The notes beneath the pieces are model-generated. The model was not told the origin of the DNA and made no database searches. It worked only from the letters and a program-made list of their open reading frames with translations. The position numbers and the translations under genes were made by a program. Below, one piece after another: positions 18,705 through 26,390 of a DNA stretch of 64,000 nucleotides (its first letter is position 1; the number at the start of each line of letters is the position of its first letter). This DNA is from a virus, in IMG/VR virus record IMGVR_UViG_3300000234_000002, positions 1-64,000 of that record. One strand, 5' to 3'.

Positions 18705-18763
18705 CACTGAACTTTAGATGATAACGTTCGTGAAGCCTTAACCTAATTATCTAAAGTTCAGTG
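18705..18763. terminator. 15-18-base inverted repeat beside the first hairpin
   Basis: The arms cactgaactttagat (18705-18719) and its exact complement (18749-18763) extend by three more pairs, one of them G-T. The loop is about 23 bases. It lies three bases from the previous repeat, making a double-hairpin element between convergent transcription units. It could be a bidirectional terminator or a small structured RNA. Confidence 0.5.
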
Positions 18764-18799
18764 AAATGGAAGACTTAGACAAATAGTGGTTTAGGATAA

Positions 18800-19270
18800 T
18801 CATCCTATAGCAGCTAACTCTTCAGCAACAGCTCTGGTAGCTCCACTCATTGGTCCTTCATAAACGGGAGCTTGACCCATGGCGTCTTGCTCACTCATAC
18901 CGGCGTAAATTTTTACGCCCCTAGGTGACTTTTCAACAAGCCAAACTGGAGATTCAGAGTTTACCCAAACCGAACCCCAACCAGCTTCGTATAAACCTTC
19001 CCCATCAACTACCATTCTATTACTTAAGGCGTTCCTCAGTCCATACTCGATGGTAATTTCTGGATAATTCGAAACAGTTCCCATGTCAACAGGGCATTCT
19101 TCGATTATGGAAGTGTTGAAATTAGAAATATTCAACACAGTCTCTGAAGCCGTGATTGACCTAATTATCTTCTTTAGCTCTTGTGCGACAACACCCCGTT
19201 CAGGTCGAACGGAATTTTGAATCTTTGCCGCTATTTTTCGGAGTTCGGATGCAACCTTGCTTGGTTTCAT
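18800..19270 (-). CDS. Protein with diverged copy of the tag module
   Basis: This 156-residue protein begins MKPSKVASELRKIAAKIQNS, clearly homologous to the shared module but diverged in both protein and DNA. A second helix, VAQELKKIIRSI, matches the second half of the module. The remaining ~110 residues (VLNISNFNTSIIEECPVDMG... VWLVEKSPRGVKIYAGM) are unlike the other tag proteins. It shows that the module is old in this lineage, while the six near-identical copies are recent or homogenised. The function is unknown. Confidence 0.75.
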   Translation of the reverse strand: MKPSKVASELRKIAAKIQNSVRPERGVVAQELKKIIRSITASETVLNISNFNTSIIEECPVDMGTVSNYPEITIEYGLRNALSNRMVVDGEGLYEAGWGSVWVNSESPVWLVEKSPRGVKIYAGMSEQDAMGQAPVYEGPMSGATRAVAEELAAIG

Positions 19271-19323
19271 GTAAAAAATTATTAAAAAAATCTAAGTTTA
19301 GTTTGTTTATGTAAATTTAATAT

Positions 19324-19593
19324 ATGGCAGACTTAGACGGATTTGGTGCAGAAGTAGGGAAAAATTTCAAACATTATGTGTCGGAAAAGGGTAAAAATCT
19401 GACTCTTGATAATCTAAAAGAGTATAGAAGCGAAGGTTATAAACTAGATATTTTTAGCTATGAAGGAAAGATTGGGGATCTTGAAATATATGGTACTGAT
19501 TCAATCGTTCAAGAACCATGTATAATATTTGATGGAAAGAAGTTTTACTCTTTTAGAATCGCATTAAAAGCTATATCCGAAAAACTTACGTAA
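19324..19593 (+). CDS. Small hypothetical protein
   Basis: This 89-residue acidic protein (MADLDGFGAEVGKNFKHYVSEKG...) has a predicted alpha/beta mix and no recognised motif. It is the first gene of a short plus-strand pair with the nucleotidyltransferase 30 bases downstream, so the two are probably co-transcribed. Confidence 0.65.
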   Translation: MADLDGFGAEVGKNFKHYVSEKGKNLTLDNLKEYRSEGYKLDIFSYEGKIGDLEIYGTDSIVQEPCIIFDGKKFYSFRIALKAISEKLT

Positions 19594-19623
19594 ATTTTAT
19601 TTCAGTGTATTTATTATTTAATA

Positions 19624-20508
19624 ATGACCTCTCTAGTAAAATCCATCTACCCCGAAATTTCTTGTCCTCCGTGGCTTCCTAACGCCGTGTGTTACGAAGT
19701 CATTATGGGAAGTAACGCCTATGGAGTATCCTCCGATGACTCCGACACGGACATTTATGGTTTTTGCATCCCTAAAAAGGAAATGATTTTTCCGCATTTG
19801 GCGGGAGAAATCTTCGGATTCGGATCTCAAGCCAAAAGATTTGACGTTTGGCAAGAACATCATATTAAAAATAAAGATAAAGAATATGACTTTTCTATTT
19901 ATGGAATTGTGAAGTTTTTCCAGCTTTGCATGGAAAACAATCCTAATATGATAGATTCACTTTTTGTTCCTAATAACTGTGTTATTTATTCAAATGCCGT
20001 AGGACAACATGTTCGTGAGAATCGTCATAAGTTTCTCCATAAGGGCTGTTTCCACAAGCTAAAGGGATATGCTTATTCTCAACTCAACAAAATGAAGAAC
20101 GGTAGTCCTCGTGAAAATTCAAAGAGGGCTGAAAGCATAGCCAAATATGGTTTTGACGTGAAATTCGGATATCATGTTGTGAGGCTCGTTTTGGAAGCCG
20201 AACAAATTCTCACAACTGGAGATTTGAATCTTCAACTCCATAAAGAACAGTTGAAAGCGATAAGACGTGGAGAAGTTCCACTCGAAAAAATCGAAGAGTT
20301 TTTTAATGAAAAAGAGAAAGTTCTTGAGGGTCTTTATCATTCATCAACAGTAATTCCTTATTCTCCGGATGAAAACGCAATAAAAGAGCTTCTCATAAAT
20401 TGTTTAGAAATGCACTACGGCTCTCTTGAGAAAGCCGTAGTCATTGAGGATTCTCACATCAAAGCTCTTCGAGATATCAAAAAGATTCTCGAAAAAGCCA
20501 ACATTTAG
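19624..20508 (+). CDS. Predicted nucleotidyltransferase (RlaP/YcgL-like, DNA polymerase beta superfamily)
   Basis: This 294-residue protein carries the nucleotidyltransferase signature near the N-terminus: MGSNAYGVSSDDSDTDIYGF at residues 28-47, giving GS followed by two metal-binding Asp residues (41 and 43). The helical C-terminal half (FHKLKGYAYSQLNKMKNG... AKYGFDVKFGYHVVRL) fits the DUF4435-free RlaP-type proteins common in large phages. It would transfer a nucleotide to an unknown target, possibly RNA or a small molecule. Length and motif spacing are normal for the family. The substrate cannot be told from sequence. Confidence 0.85.
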   Translation: MTSLVKSIYPEISCPPWLPNAVCYEVIMGSNAYGVSSDDSDTDIYGFCIPKKEMIFPHLAGEIFGFGSQAKRFDVWQEHHIKNKDKEYDFSIYGIVKFFQLCMENNPNMIDSLFVPNNCVIYSNAVGQHVRENRHKFLHKGCFHKLKGYAYSQLNKMKNGSPRENSKRAESIAKYGFDVKFGYHVVRLVLEAEQILTTGDLNLQLHKEQLKAIRRGEVPLEKIEEFFNEKEKVLEGLYHSSTVIPYSPDENAIKELLINCLEMHYGSLEKAVVIEDSHIKALRDIKKILEKANI

Positions 20509-20545
20509 GTTTTTCCACTTCATGAAAGTTCTGGGGAGATAAAAC

Positions 20546-20965
20546 TCAACCTGAATTTTCAGAAGTCTCAATTATATCACAAAGTAAAGAATCTAGATAG
20601 TGATGAGAAAATTCGTCACCAAGAAAACCTAACGTCTGACTATCTCCCCATCTTTCATCAGATATTTCAACACCATCACAGGTAAAAACACCATCAGTGT
20701 TGTTTTTATCGAGTCGTCCATCAAATGTGCATTTTCTTCCATCGTGAAGAGTGAATTCAAAATATCCATCAATTATATCAAATGATTTATCTTTTTGGCT
20801 AATATATTCTCGAATTTTCACAACATTTGGGGTGAATAAATTTCCGGCGATCTTCTTAACAAGACCCTTTATAGCGCTTGCGACCCTCGCCTTATCAGGC
20901 GTCTTCGACGCCTCGATAGCGGCAGCGATTTTTCTTAACTCAGTGGCAACTTGCGAGGGCCTCAT
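20546..20965 (-). CDS. Tag-module protein, copy 2
   Basis: This 139-residue protein begins with the 40-residue module (MRPSQVATELRKIAAAIEAS..., a KARVASAIKG variant, ending KKIA), followed by a ~100-residue domain (LFTPNVVKIREYISQKDKSF... TLHDGRKCTFDGRLDKNN... CDGVEISDERW). I chose ATG 20965 over the upstream in-frame ATG at 20995 because the module starts there and it has an AAAAGAAA purine run above it. The sequence just above the start, tcggataaa-gaaa, is shared with the copy at 21390, so the duplicated unit included the leader. The domain is not recognised. Confidence 0.8.
   Translation of the reverse strand: MRPSQVATELRKIAAAIEASKTPDKARVASAIKGLVKKIAGNLFTPNVVKIREYISQKDKSFDIIDGYFEFTLHDGRKCTFDGRLDKNNTDGVFTCDGVEISDERWGDSQTLGFLGDEFSHHYLDSLLCDIIETSENSG
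20846..20965 (-). repeat. 120-base tag-module repeat, copy 2
   Basis: The most diverged of the six near-identical copies at synonymous sites (ttaagaaaaatc, gcgagg, gttaagaag), but the protein differs only by K/R and T/A changes. Confidence 0.85.
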
Positions 20966-20991
20966 TGTGTTTCTTTTATCCGAGCTGCGGA

Positions 20992-21993
20992 TCAAAGCTG
21001 CGGATCACTAAACAAAAGACCGTCAATTTTTCCATCAATATTAATTAACTCCGATGAAGCTTTTACTAGAACATTTTGCTGACGAATGTAAAGACTTTCA
21101 ATTTCATTTATAACATCATCGCCAAGATGACTGAATTCAGACCTCACATAATTCATATTTAATGGCACAACAGCCTCTGATAAAGCTTCCAAAGCATAAC
21201 CTGCACCCTCAAAGTCATTTAAAAATTTAGTAGCAAGGTTATTAGCATAAGATACATATTCATCATTGTGAGCGATCTTTTTAACAAGACCCTTTATGGC
21301 TGAAGCGACCTTCGTCTTATCAGGCGTCTTCGACGCCTCGATAGCGGCAGCAATTTTTCTTAGCTCAGTGGCAACTTGCGAGGGCTTCATGACATTTCCT
21401 TTATCCGAAGAAGTTTTCGTTTCGAGAACGTCCTTCAAAATTTCATTGAGGTCATTATCAAGTTCTAGCTTTGCAGCTTTTACCTTTTCAATATAACTAT
21501 CGTAAACTTTCTTTAATTTTAGCGCTTCATATTCTTCGACTCTCGGATGGTCGGCTTTAGGGAAACGCTTCAAACAAGAATCATAAGTTTTATACGCAGC
21601 ATTGTAAGCATCGTTAAATTTTGGAACGAACGACTTATGGAATTTACTGAAGAACTTATTGGCCGAGTTATTCCACTCGGACATTGAGTCTTTCTCTATA
21701 TTTTCTTTAACCTGAGTTACAATGTCTTTCCCTTTAGCGGAAAGGTATTTCTGAGCGATTCTTTTGGACACTAAGCTATTGGATGACACTTGTGAATTCC
21801 CAACTTCTTTTTGTGCCCAAGAATCACCTTCAGGAGTATTGTAGACCAGACATTTATAACCTTGAATTTTCAAGTATCCGGAGAATGTTGAATCTCTAAC
21901 AACATTCTCCGGTACATTCTTAACATCCCACTGGCCGTCAGGCTGTAAATGGAAACCGAGACCCGACGTCATTTTAAAATCGTCTGATAACAT
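20992..21993 (-). CDS. 333-residue protein with the tag module in the middle (gene fusion or nested gene)
   Basis: Residues 1-200 are a Lys/Glu-rich helical domain (DSWAQKEVGNSQVSSNSL... RIAQKYLSAKGKDIV). The standard 40-residue module then begins at Met202 (base 21390), followed by a ~92-residue helical domain (DEYVSYANNLATKFLNDFEG...). The bases just above Met202, tcggataaaggaaatgtc, contain a GGA ribosome-site-like run and match the untranslated leader of copy 2. The leader has thus become coding (SSDKGN). Either an upstream gene lost its stop and fused, or two products arise: the full protein and an internal one from 21390. No enzyme motif is seen. Confidence 0.75.
   Translation of the reverse strand: MLSDDFKMTSGLGFHLQPDGQWDVKNVPENVVRDSTFSGYLKIQGYKCLVYNTPEGDSWAQKEVGNSQVSSNSLVSKRIAQKYLSAKGKDIVTQVKENIEKDSMSEWNNSANKFFSKFHKSFVPKFNDAYNAAYKTYDSCLKRFPKADHPRVEEYEALKLKKVYDSYIEKVKAAKLELDNDLNEILKDVLETKTSSDKGNVMKPSQVATELRKIAAAIEASKTPDKTKVASAIKGLVKKIAHNDEYVSYANNLATKFLNDFEGAGYALEALSEAVVPLNMNYVRSEFSHLGDDVINEIESLYIRQQNVLVKASSELINIDGKIDGLLFSDPQL
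21271..21390 (-). repeat. 120-base tag-module repeat, copy 3 (internal to a longer ORF)
   Basis: Near-identical to the copies at 39098 and 44333, but located in the interior of a 333-codon frame. An ATG and a GGAAA run at the proper spacing are kept, so internal initiation is possible. Confidence 0.85.
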
Positions 21994-22008
21994 CAGGTTA
22001 CCCTAAAT

Positions 22009-22494
22009 TCACTCTCCGTGATGACCTTTTCCACGTCTATCGAAGTAATAGGTAGAATTCTTCGACTGATCACCGTAAACGGAGTGAACAGCTTTCTCAA
22101 TTTGCTCAAGCGGCTTATCGAGGTCCTCAACGGTGTCTACTTGCTGGAAAATTCCAGCAAGTTTATGGACCGAAGAAGCCAAAGTGCGACGAGCTTTGAC
22201 GTCCGAGCGTCTCTCGGTCGCGGCTACTGCTTTCTTCAAAGTCTCCAGAATCGAAGAAATCTTCGAATAGATCTTCGCGTTGTGAGTAGAAGCGCTATGG
22301 AGAGTGTCGATTTGGCTGTGGATGAAACCGATGTCGTCTTTCATCGACTCTTTACCGAAAGATTCCTCAGCTTCGCTTGCCTGTTCACTTATAACTTTAA
22401 TTTCTTCCTGAAGTTCTTGAACAGTATCCGTGACAGCTTCGGACTGAGGGTCCATATTGGCAAGTTTGCGAACAGTGGAGATCAAAGATTTCAT
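22009..22494 (-). CDS. Coiled-coil protein with highly expressed-type codon use
   Basis: This 161-residue, almost fully helical, acidic protein (MKSLISTVRKLANMDPQSEAV...) has heptad patterns through residues 20-95. A second basic helix, RRTLASSVHKLAGIFQ, resembles its own N-terminus, so the protein may be an internal duplication. Its codon use is GC-richer than the flanking genes and resembles tube and sheath, and it has an AAAGGAAA ribosome site. I infer an abundant virion or scaffold-type protein. The family is not recognised. Confidence 0.7.
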   Translation of the reverse strand: MKSLISTVRKLANMDPQSEAVTDTVQELQEEIKVISEQASEAEESFGKESMKDDIGFIHSQIDTLHSASTHNAKIYSKISSILETLKKAVAATERRSDVKARRTLASSVHKLAGIFQQVDTVEDLDKPLEQIEKAVHSVYGDQSKNSTYYFDRRGKGHHGE

Positions 22495-22529
22495 GGTTTC
22501 CTTTCAATTCTTTCCTATCAATAGCTTAA

Positions 22530-24032
22530 TCAAACAAAAGAACTTTGGTTGGATTCTATCAAAATGCTGTCTGGAGGTGATTGATATTTATGATGTTTCT
22601 TAGACATCTGGCCAATTTTATGATTATCAATAATTTGCTTAGTTGCTTTTATGATGTTGTCGAGGCTGAAATAGCATACGCCCTCAACAACTCTTCCTTC
22701 AGCCACAGCATTTTTAATCGTATTCTTAACCAAACTCTTGATATAGTCGCCAGTCAAACCTTCAGTGAGTTCAATAATGTTGGAAAAAGAATCTGCGGTA
22801 AAACTATCATCATGCTGAGTGCAATATGATTTGAAGAACTTAGAAATCATTTCTCTTCTGTCGACAGCATCAGGAAGAGGGATTTCAATTTTCGAGTCAA
22901 ATCTTCCAGGTCGATTGATAAGGGCTTCATCCATAGAAAAAACGTCATTGGTGGAAGCCATAACAACCACACCAGAGTTTTCTCTAGCACCGTCTAAACA
23001 AGCTAAAAACTCGTTCAAAATTCTTCCGGATCCACCAAAACTCGATCTATCTTGACCGAAAAGGTCCATATCTTCTATAAAAATTATGCAAGGAGTCAAA
23101 GCTCTGGCAGCTTCAAAAAGCGAAGTCACATGGTCTGCCTGATTTATTGACTTACCGGTGCACCATATGCGAGTCATGCCTTCCGAGACTTCACAGTCTA
23201 TGGCTCGGAAAGTCATGGTTTTTGCCATACCGGGAGGTGATATGAGCATTACGTTATTGGAAGGCGGCATCCCAAGTTCAAGAAATTTATCGGCATTCTT
23301 TAATATTTCAACAGTGTTATTTCTTATCATTTCCTTCAGAGAAGGCTTCATTATAATGGAGTCCCAAGAGGTGTTGGTGACTTCACCAAAACCAAAAATT
23401 CCCTGATCATAAGTTAAACATTTCTTATAATAAATATCGTTTACCATTCTAGACTCGTCAAGATCAACCAAGAAATTCTCAGCAAGTTGAGAATTTTCAG
23501 GGTTCGTCATGACAGAGACACTGCAACTCATGCTTGTGTAGCACAAGTCCAAGTTCACAGTCAAATTCTTATTCGTTTTACGGCATTTGACGAAAAAACA
23601 TCCAAAAGCCGGAAGAAGCATTTTTTGATTTAAAGATATTTCAAAAAGCTCAGATTGAATTCTGAAATTGTAATCATTTTTAATCATATCCGAAAACTCA
23701 TAAGAGTCCATGAACGGAATAATGTCGTAAGATGAAGAAGGTCCGTTGAAAAGGCAATAGAATGAATAAGAATTCAGGGCTCGAGACCAGCTCGGATAGG
23801 TTCTATTTACAGAAGTGCACTTATAAAGAGAAGATTCAAGCCAAATCTCTTTTATGTGGTTAACCGGATCCGATGGATACCACTTTTGGGGAGCTTTTTT
23901 GTTTCTTTCATCGACCTTATAAAAGTAAGTGTCAACAAAGTAATTTATAAGACCTGAAACCATAGAACTGATATTATAAGGTTTAGAGTCAAGATTTTTA
24001 ATATAATTAGCAGTTTTAGCTAAGTTACTCAT
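22530..24032 (-). CDS. AAA+ ATPase of the FtsH/Cdc48 type
   Basis: This is a 500-residue protein. The C-terminal half is a classical AAA module: Walker A PPGMAKT (266-272), Walker B CIIFIED (315-321), sensor-1 ASTN (359-362) and the arginine-finger motif NRPGRFD (373-379), with a small helical lid after 390. The N-terminal ~215 residues are a private domain, presumably for substrate or partner binding. No protease or zinc site is present, so it acts as an unfoldase or remodelling motor, not FtsH itself. A proteasome-like hydrolase is encoded 1.8 kb downstream in coordinates on the same strand, with one gene between. Helicase loader and clamp loader are less likely given the FtsH-like second region of homology. 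Confidence 0.88.
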   Translation of the reverse strand: MSNLAKTANYIKNLDSKPYNISSMVSGLINYFVDTYFYKVDERNKKAPQKWYPSDPVNHIKEIWLESSLYKCTSVNRTYPSWSRALNSYSFYCLFNGPSSSYDIIPFMDSYEFSDMIKNDYNFRIQSELFEISLNQKMLLPAFGCFFVKCRKTNKNLTVNLDLCYTSMSCSVSVMTNPENSQLAENFLVDLDESRMVNDIYYKKCLTYDQGIFGFGEVTNTSWDSIIMKPSLKEMIRNNTVEILKNADKFLELGMPPSNNVMLISPPGMAKTMTFRAIDCEVSEGMTRIWCTGKSINQADHVTSLFEAARALTPCIIFIEDMDLFGQDRSSFGGSGRILNEFLACLDGARENSGVVVMASTNDVFSMDEALINRPGRFDSKIEIPLPDAVDRREMISKFFKSYCTQHDDSFTADSFSNIIELTEGLTGDYIKSLVKNTIKNAVAEGRVVEGVCYFSLDNIIKATKQIIDNHKIGQMSKKHHKYQSPPDSILIESNQSSFV

Positions 24033-24058
24033 GCAAACTGTACTTTAATAGGAGCTTA

Positions 24059-25852
24059 TTAGAAGGACATAGAATCTAAATATTTATCCCAAATATAAAT
24101 TTTATCTGAGAAATTCATATTCAATGAAATACTCGCAACAGAAGATGACTTTCTTCTTTTAAGGGCTTTATCTGCATATCCTCTTAGTTCCTCGTTTTCA
24201 TTTTCTGAAATTTCTTCAAGTGTTTTTAAAGGTGTGTTTGGGTTGCCACAAAGCCATACTAATGTTATGAAATCACCAGTTTTTGAAAATTTATGGAGTA
24301 CTTCAGGAGGACTTTTTGGATTGCTGGAGATAGACTTAATGAACTCTGGGTCTTCAGTATCCGAAAAACTTTCAATTATTTCGACGGGAATTTTCGGGTT
24401 ATTGAGCAAAGAAGTTATTGAATGATGATCTCCATATTCAATGATTTCATTTGCGATTTCATTATTAATATTTGAATTGCGAGCAATGCCTCTTTGAATA
24501 TGGGGATCTTTTTTTCTTGCCAAAAGAATAAGAATTTCTGAAGAAACTTTTTTATTTGCACCTAAAGCGTTCAAAACTTCTTTGTTATGACTTTCTGAAA
24601 GTGCTTCAATAATTCCGGGTGTTATATTTTTATTACTAGCCAAACTTGCAAGAACTTCATGATCATCGTCCAATAAATTTTCAAGAATTTCAACAGGAGT
24701 CAAAGGATTAGATGCTATAACTGATCGAACTTCAAGGTCTTTGTCAGTTGATAATTTTTCGATAATACTCCGTGGTAAATTAGTATTAGTACCCAAAAAA
24801 GCACGAATCTCTGCACTTTCATGATTTGAAAATTTTTCTAAAGTATTAGCATCCGTATTTGGGTTGCGAACAACACCTGAAAGAACGTCATAATCTTCGG
24901 AGTTTGAAAGTTTTTCCAAAATGTATGGTGGGGTGCTGTGATTATAAGCAATACCAATATTAGTATTAACATCGTTTTCATCAAATAATAACTCAATCAT
25001 ATAGGGAGTCAAGTTTTCATTTGAAGAAATTGCTTTTTTTATTTCCTTATTGTCACTCTTAACAAGATCTTCTTGTTCTTTTTTAGATAACTCTTCACCC
25101 GACCCGAATTTTGCAAGTGCACTCTTTGGAGCATCTTTAGCTTTTTGATCGCAAACATTCATAATACTATTGAAACTATCACCTAAATATTTTGAAACTT
25201 TATAATCAGAAAGTTGTTTGTCATAGGAGTTCCAAAATATTTTCTCTTCAGTGTTATTATCAACGTCTCTTTGATAGCTTATCGCTATTTTATAAAGTGG
25301 ATCCGAAATATCGGATTTTTTGTTTAATACGAAAAAGAAAACACAATTTGATAATTGATACTCCTCATAATATGATGCACCCTTCATCGTTATACACCAT
25401 TTAGAGCCTTGACCGTGGAATATTGAAGCAGCTTTATTTTTTATCCACAAAACTTCAAAATCATCATTTTCAAAAATTTTCTCAGAATCAGGAACTTCTT
25501 CTAGTTTATAACGTTTTTGAACTTTATCTTTCCTACCCGATTGGTTATCTTTCAATTCAAATAACTGGTCTCTAAGTTCCGTAAATTCATTAAATTTATA
25601 CTGATAAATATCTCGCTTTTCTAAATTCTTCCCAAATTTCTCGAAAAGTTCAACAACATCAGCAATTTCAGCAGAAAGTGCTTGCCCAGACTCAAGTATT
25701 TTAAGTTCCCACTCAAGATATTTATTCTTCCCTTTTGTGGGATCTTTAGAACTAAAATACTCTATGTCTTTTTGATACTGTGGATATTTGACTAAAGCAT
25801 CTTTTTCTGATAATGCAGCGATAATTGAATATGCTATACGAACTAAATTCAT
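24059..25852 (-). CDS. LRV-repeat protein with a phage 'KWC' N-terminal domain, paralogue 1
   Basis: This is a 597-residue protein. Residues 1-270 form a domain with a KYLEWELKIL helix and the core motif GQGSKWCITMKG followed by YYEEY and a hydrophobic strand VFFFVLNKKSD. Such K-W-C domains recur in large phages without known function. Residues about 285-565 are tandem ~24-residue units of the leucine-rich-repeat-variant type (for example NPNTDANTLEKFSNHESAEI, NPKSPPEVLHKFSKTG) that should form a curved helical solenoid for protein binding. The C-terminus SVASI... WDKYL is shared with the paralogue at 51321-53030. It lies between the AAA+ ATPase and the Ntn-hydrolase. Its role is unknown. Confidence 0.8.
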   Translation of the reverse strand: MNLVRIAYSIIAALSEKDALVKYPQYQKDIEYFSSKDPTKGKNKYLEWELKILESGQALSAEIADVVELFEKFGKNLEKRDIYQYKFNEFTELRDQLFELKDNQSGRKDKVQKRYKLEEVPDSEKIFENDDFEVLWIKNKAASIFHGQGSKWCITMKGASYYEEYQLSNCVFFFVLNKKSDISDPLYKIAISYQRDVDNNTEEKIFWNSYDKQLSDYKVSKYLGDSFNSIMNVCDQKAKDAPKSALAKFGSGEELSKKEQEDLVKSDNKEIKKAISSNENLTPYMIELLFDENDVNTNIGIAYNHSTPPYILEKLSNSEDYDVLSGVVRNPNTDANTLEKFSNHESAEIRAFLGTNTNLPRSIIEKLSTDKDLEVRSVIASNPLTPVEILENLLDDDHEVLASLASNKNITPGIIEALSESHNKEVLNALGANKKVSSEILILLARKKDPHIQRGIARNSNINNEIANEIIEYGDHHSITSLLNNPKIPVEIIESFSDTEDPEFIKSISSNPKSPPEVLHKFSKTGDFITLVWLCGNPNTPLKTLEEISENENEELRGYADKALKRRKSSSVASISLNMNFSDKIYIWDKYLDSMSF

Positions 25853-25874
25853 ACTTTTTTTTCTTATTATAAGT

Positions 25875-26381
25875 TTATACAGACATTATTTTAAATGGAG
25901 GACGAACTGCATTGCTGTGAATAGAAGCAGCTTTCAATGCAGTTTTTATTCGGGTCTTAGGATCAAAACCAACAGTTGAGGCTAAAGAACCTAAACAGAT
26001 TTCGTCTGCTATTCCTATTGCATTATAACAGTTTACGGATCTTTCTAAGTGGTAATCATTGTAACTGGTCCAAATGCGACCTTTGCTACCAACTATTATT
26101 TGCCAGTCGTTTAAATTATATTTATTACTCTTTATGTATCGATGAAAAGAATCCATGAAGATGTTACCATCGTCATCCGATCCTAAAGGTTCTAACGGTT
26201 TAAAATTCAAAAAAGCCGTTTCAAATTTCCAATTTCCTGCAAATCCGACAAGCCAGCCATTTCTTTTAAAAAGTTTTTTATTTGTAACAGAACAAATAGT
26301 AGAATTCGACACTCCGGAACTAGCAGAGTCCGAACCGAACCAAACTTTCCCATCTGATTCAATGCCAACTACTGCAGTCAT
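25875..26381 (-). CDS. Proteasome/HslV-like Ntn-hydrolase
   Basis: This 168-residue protein resembles the HslV/proteasome beta fold. From Met at 26381 the sequence is M-TAVVGIESDGKVWFGSDSA: Thr directly follows Met, and Asp falls at position 17 counted from that Thr, exactly as in HslV. A KK pair at 34-35 precedes the strand WLVGFAGNWKF, corresponding to Lys33 and the HslV IAGFAG strand. I chose 26381 over the ATG six bases upstream because a GAGG site has better spacing and Met removal would expose the catalytic Thr. It may cut proteins with the nearby AAA+ motor; some phage homologues are of unknown activity. The neighbours share strand and close spacing. Confidence 0.75.
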   Translation of the reverse strand: MTAVVGIESDGKVWFGSDSASSGVSNSTICSVTNKKLFKRNGWLVGFAGNWKFETAFLNFKPLEPLGSDDDGNIFMDSFHRYIKSNKYNLNDWQIIVGSKGRIWTSYNDYHLERSVNCYNAIGIADEICLGSLASTVGFDPKTRIKTALKAASIHSNAVRPPFKIMSV

Positions 26382-26390
26382 TTTCATTCC

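Larger units (their letters stand above)
18521..18799. other. Gene-free stretch between convergent genes with two hairpins
   Basis: This 279-base region has no credible ORF. It holds two long inverted repeats (listed separately) and otherwise AT-rich sequence. The flanking genes converge here. Confidence 0.8.

Noticed and set aside
22530-24032. AAA+ protein as a full FtsH protease
   Set aside because: There is no HEXXH zinc-protease motif and no transmembrane segment; only the ATPase module is present.
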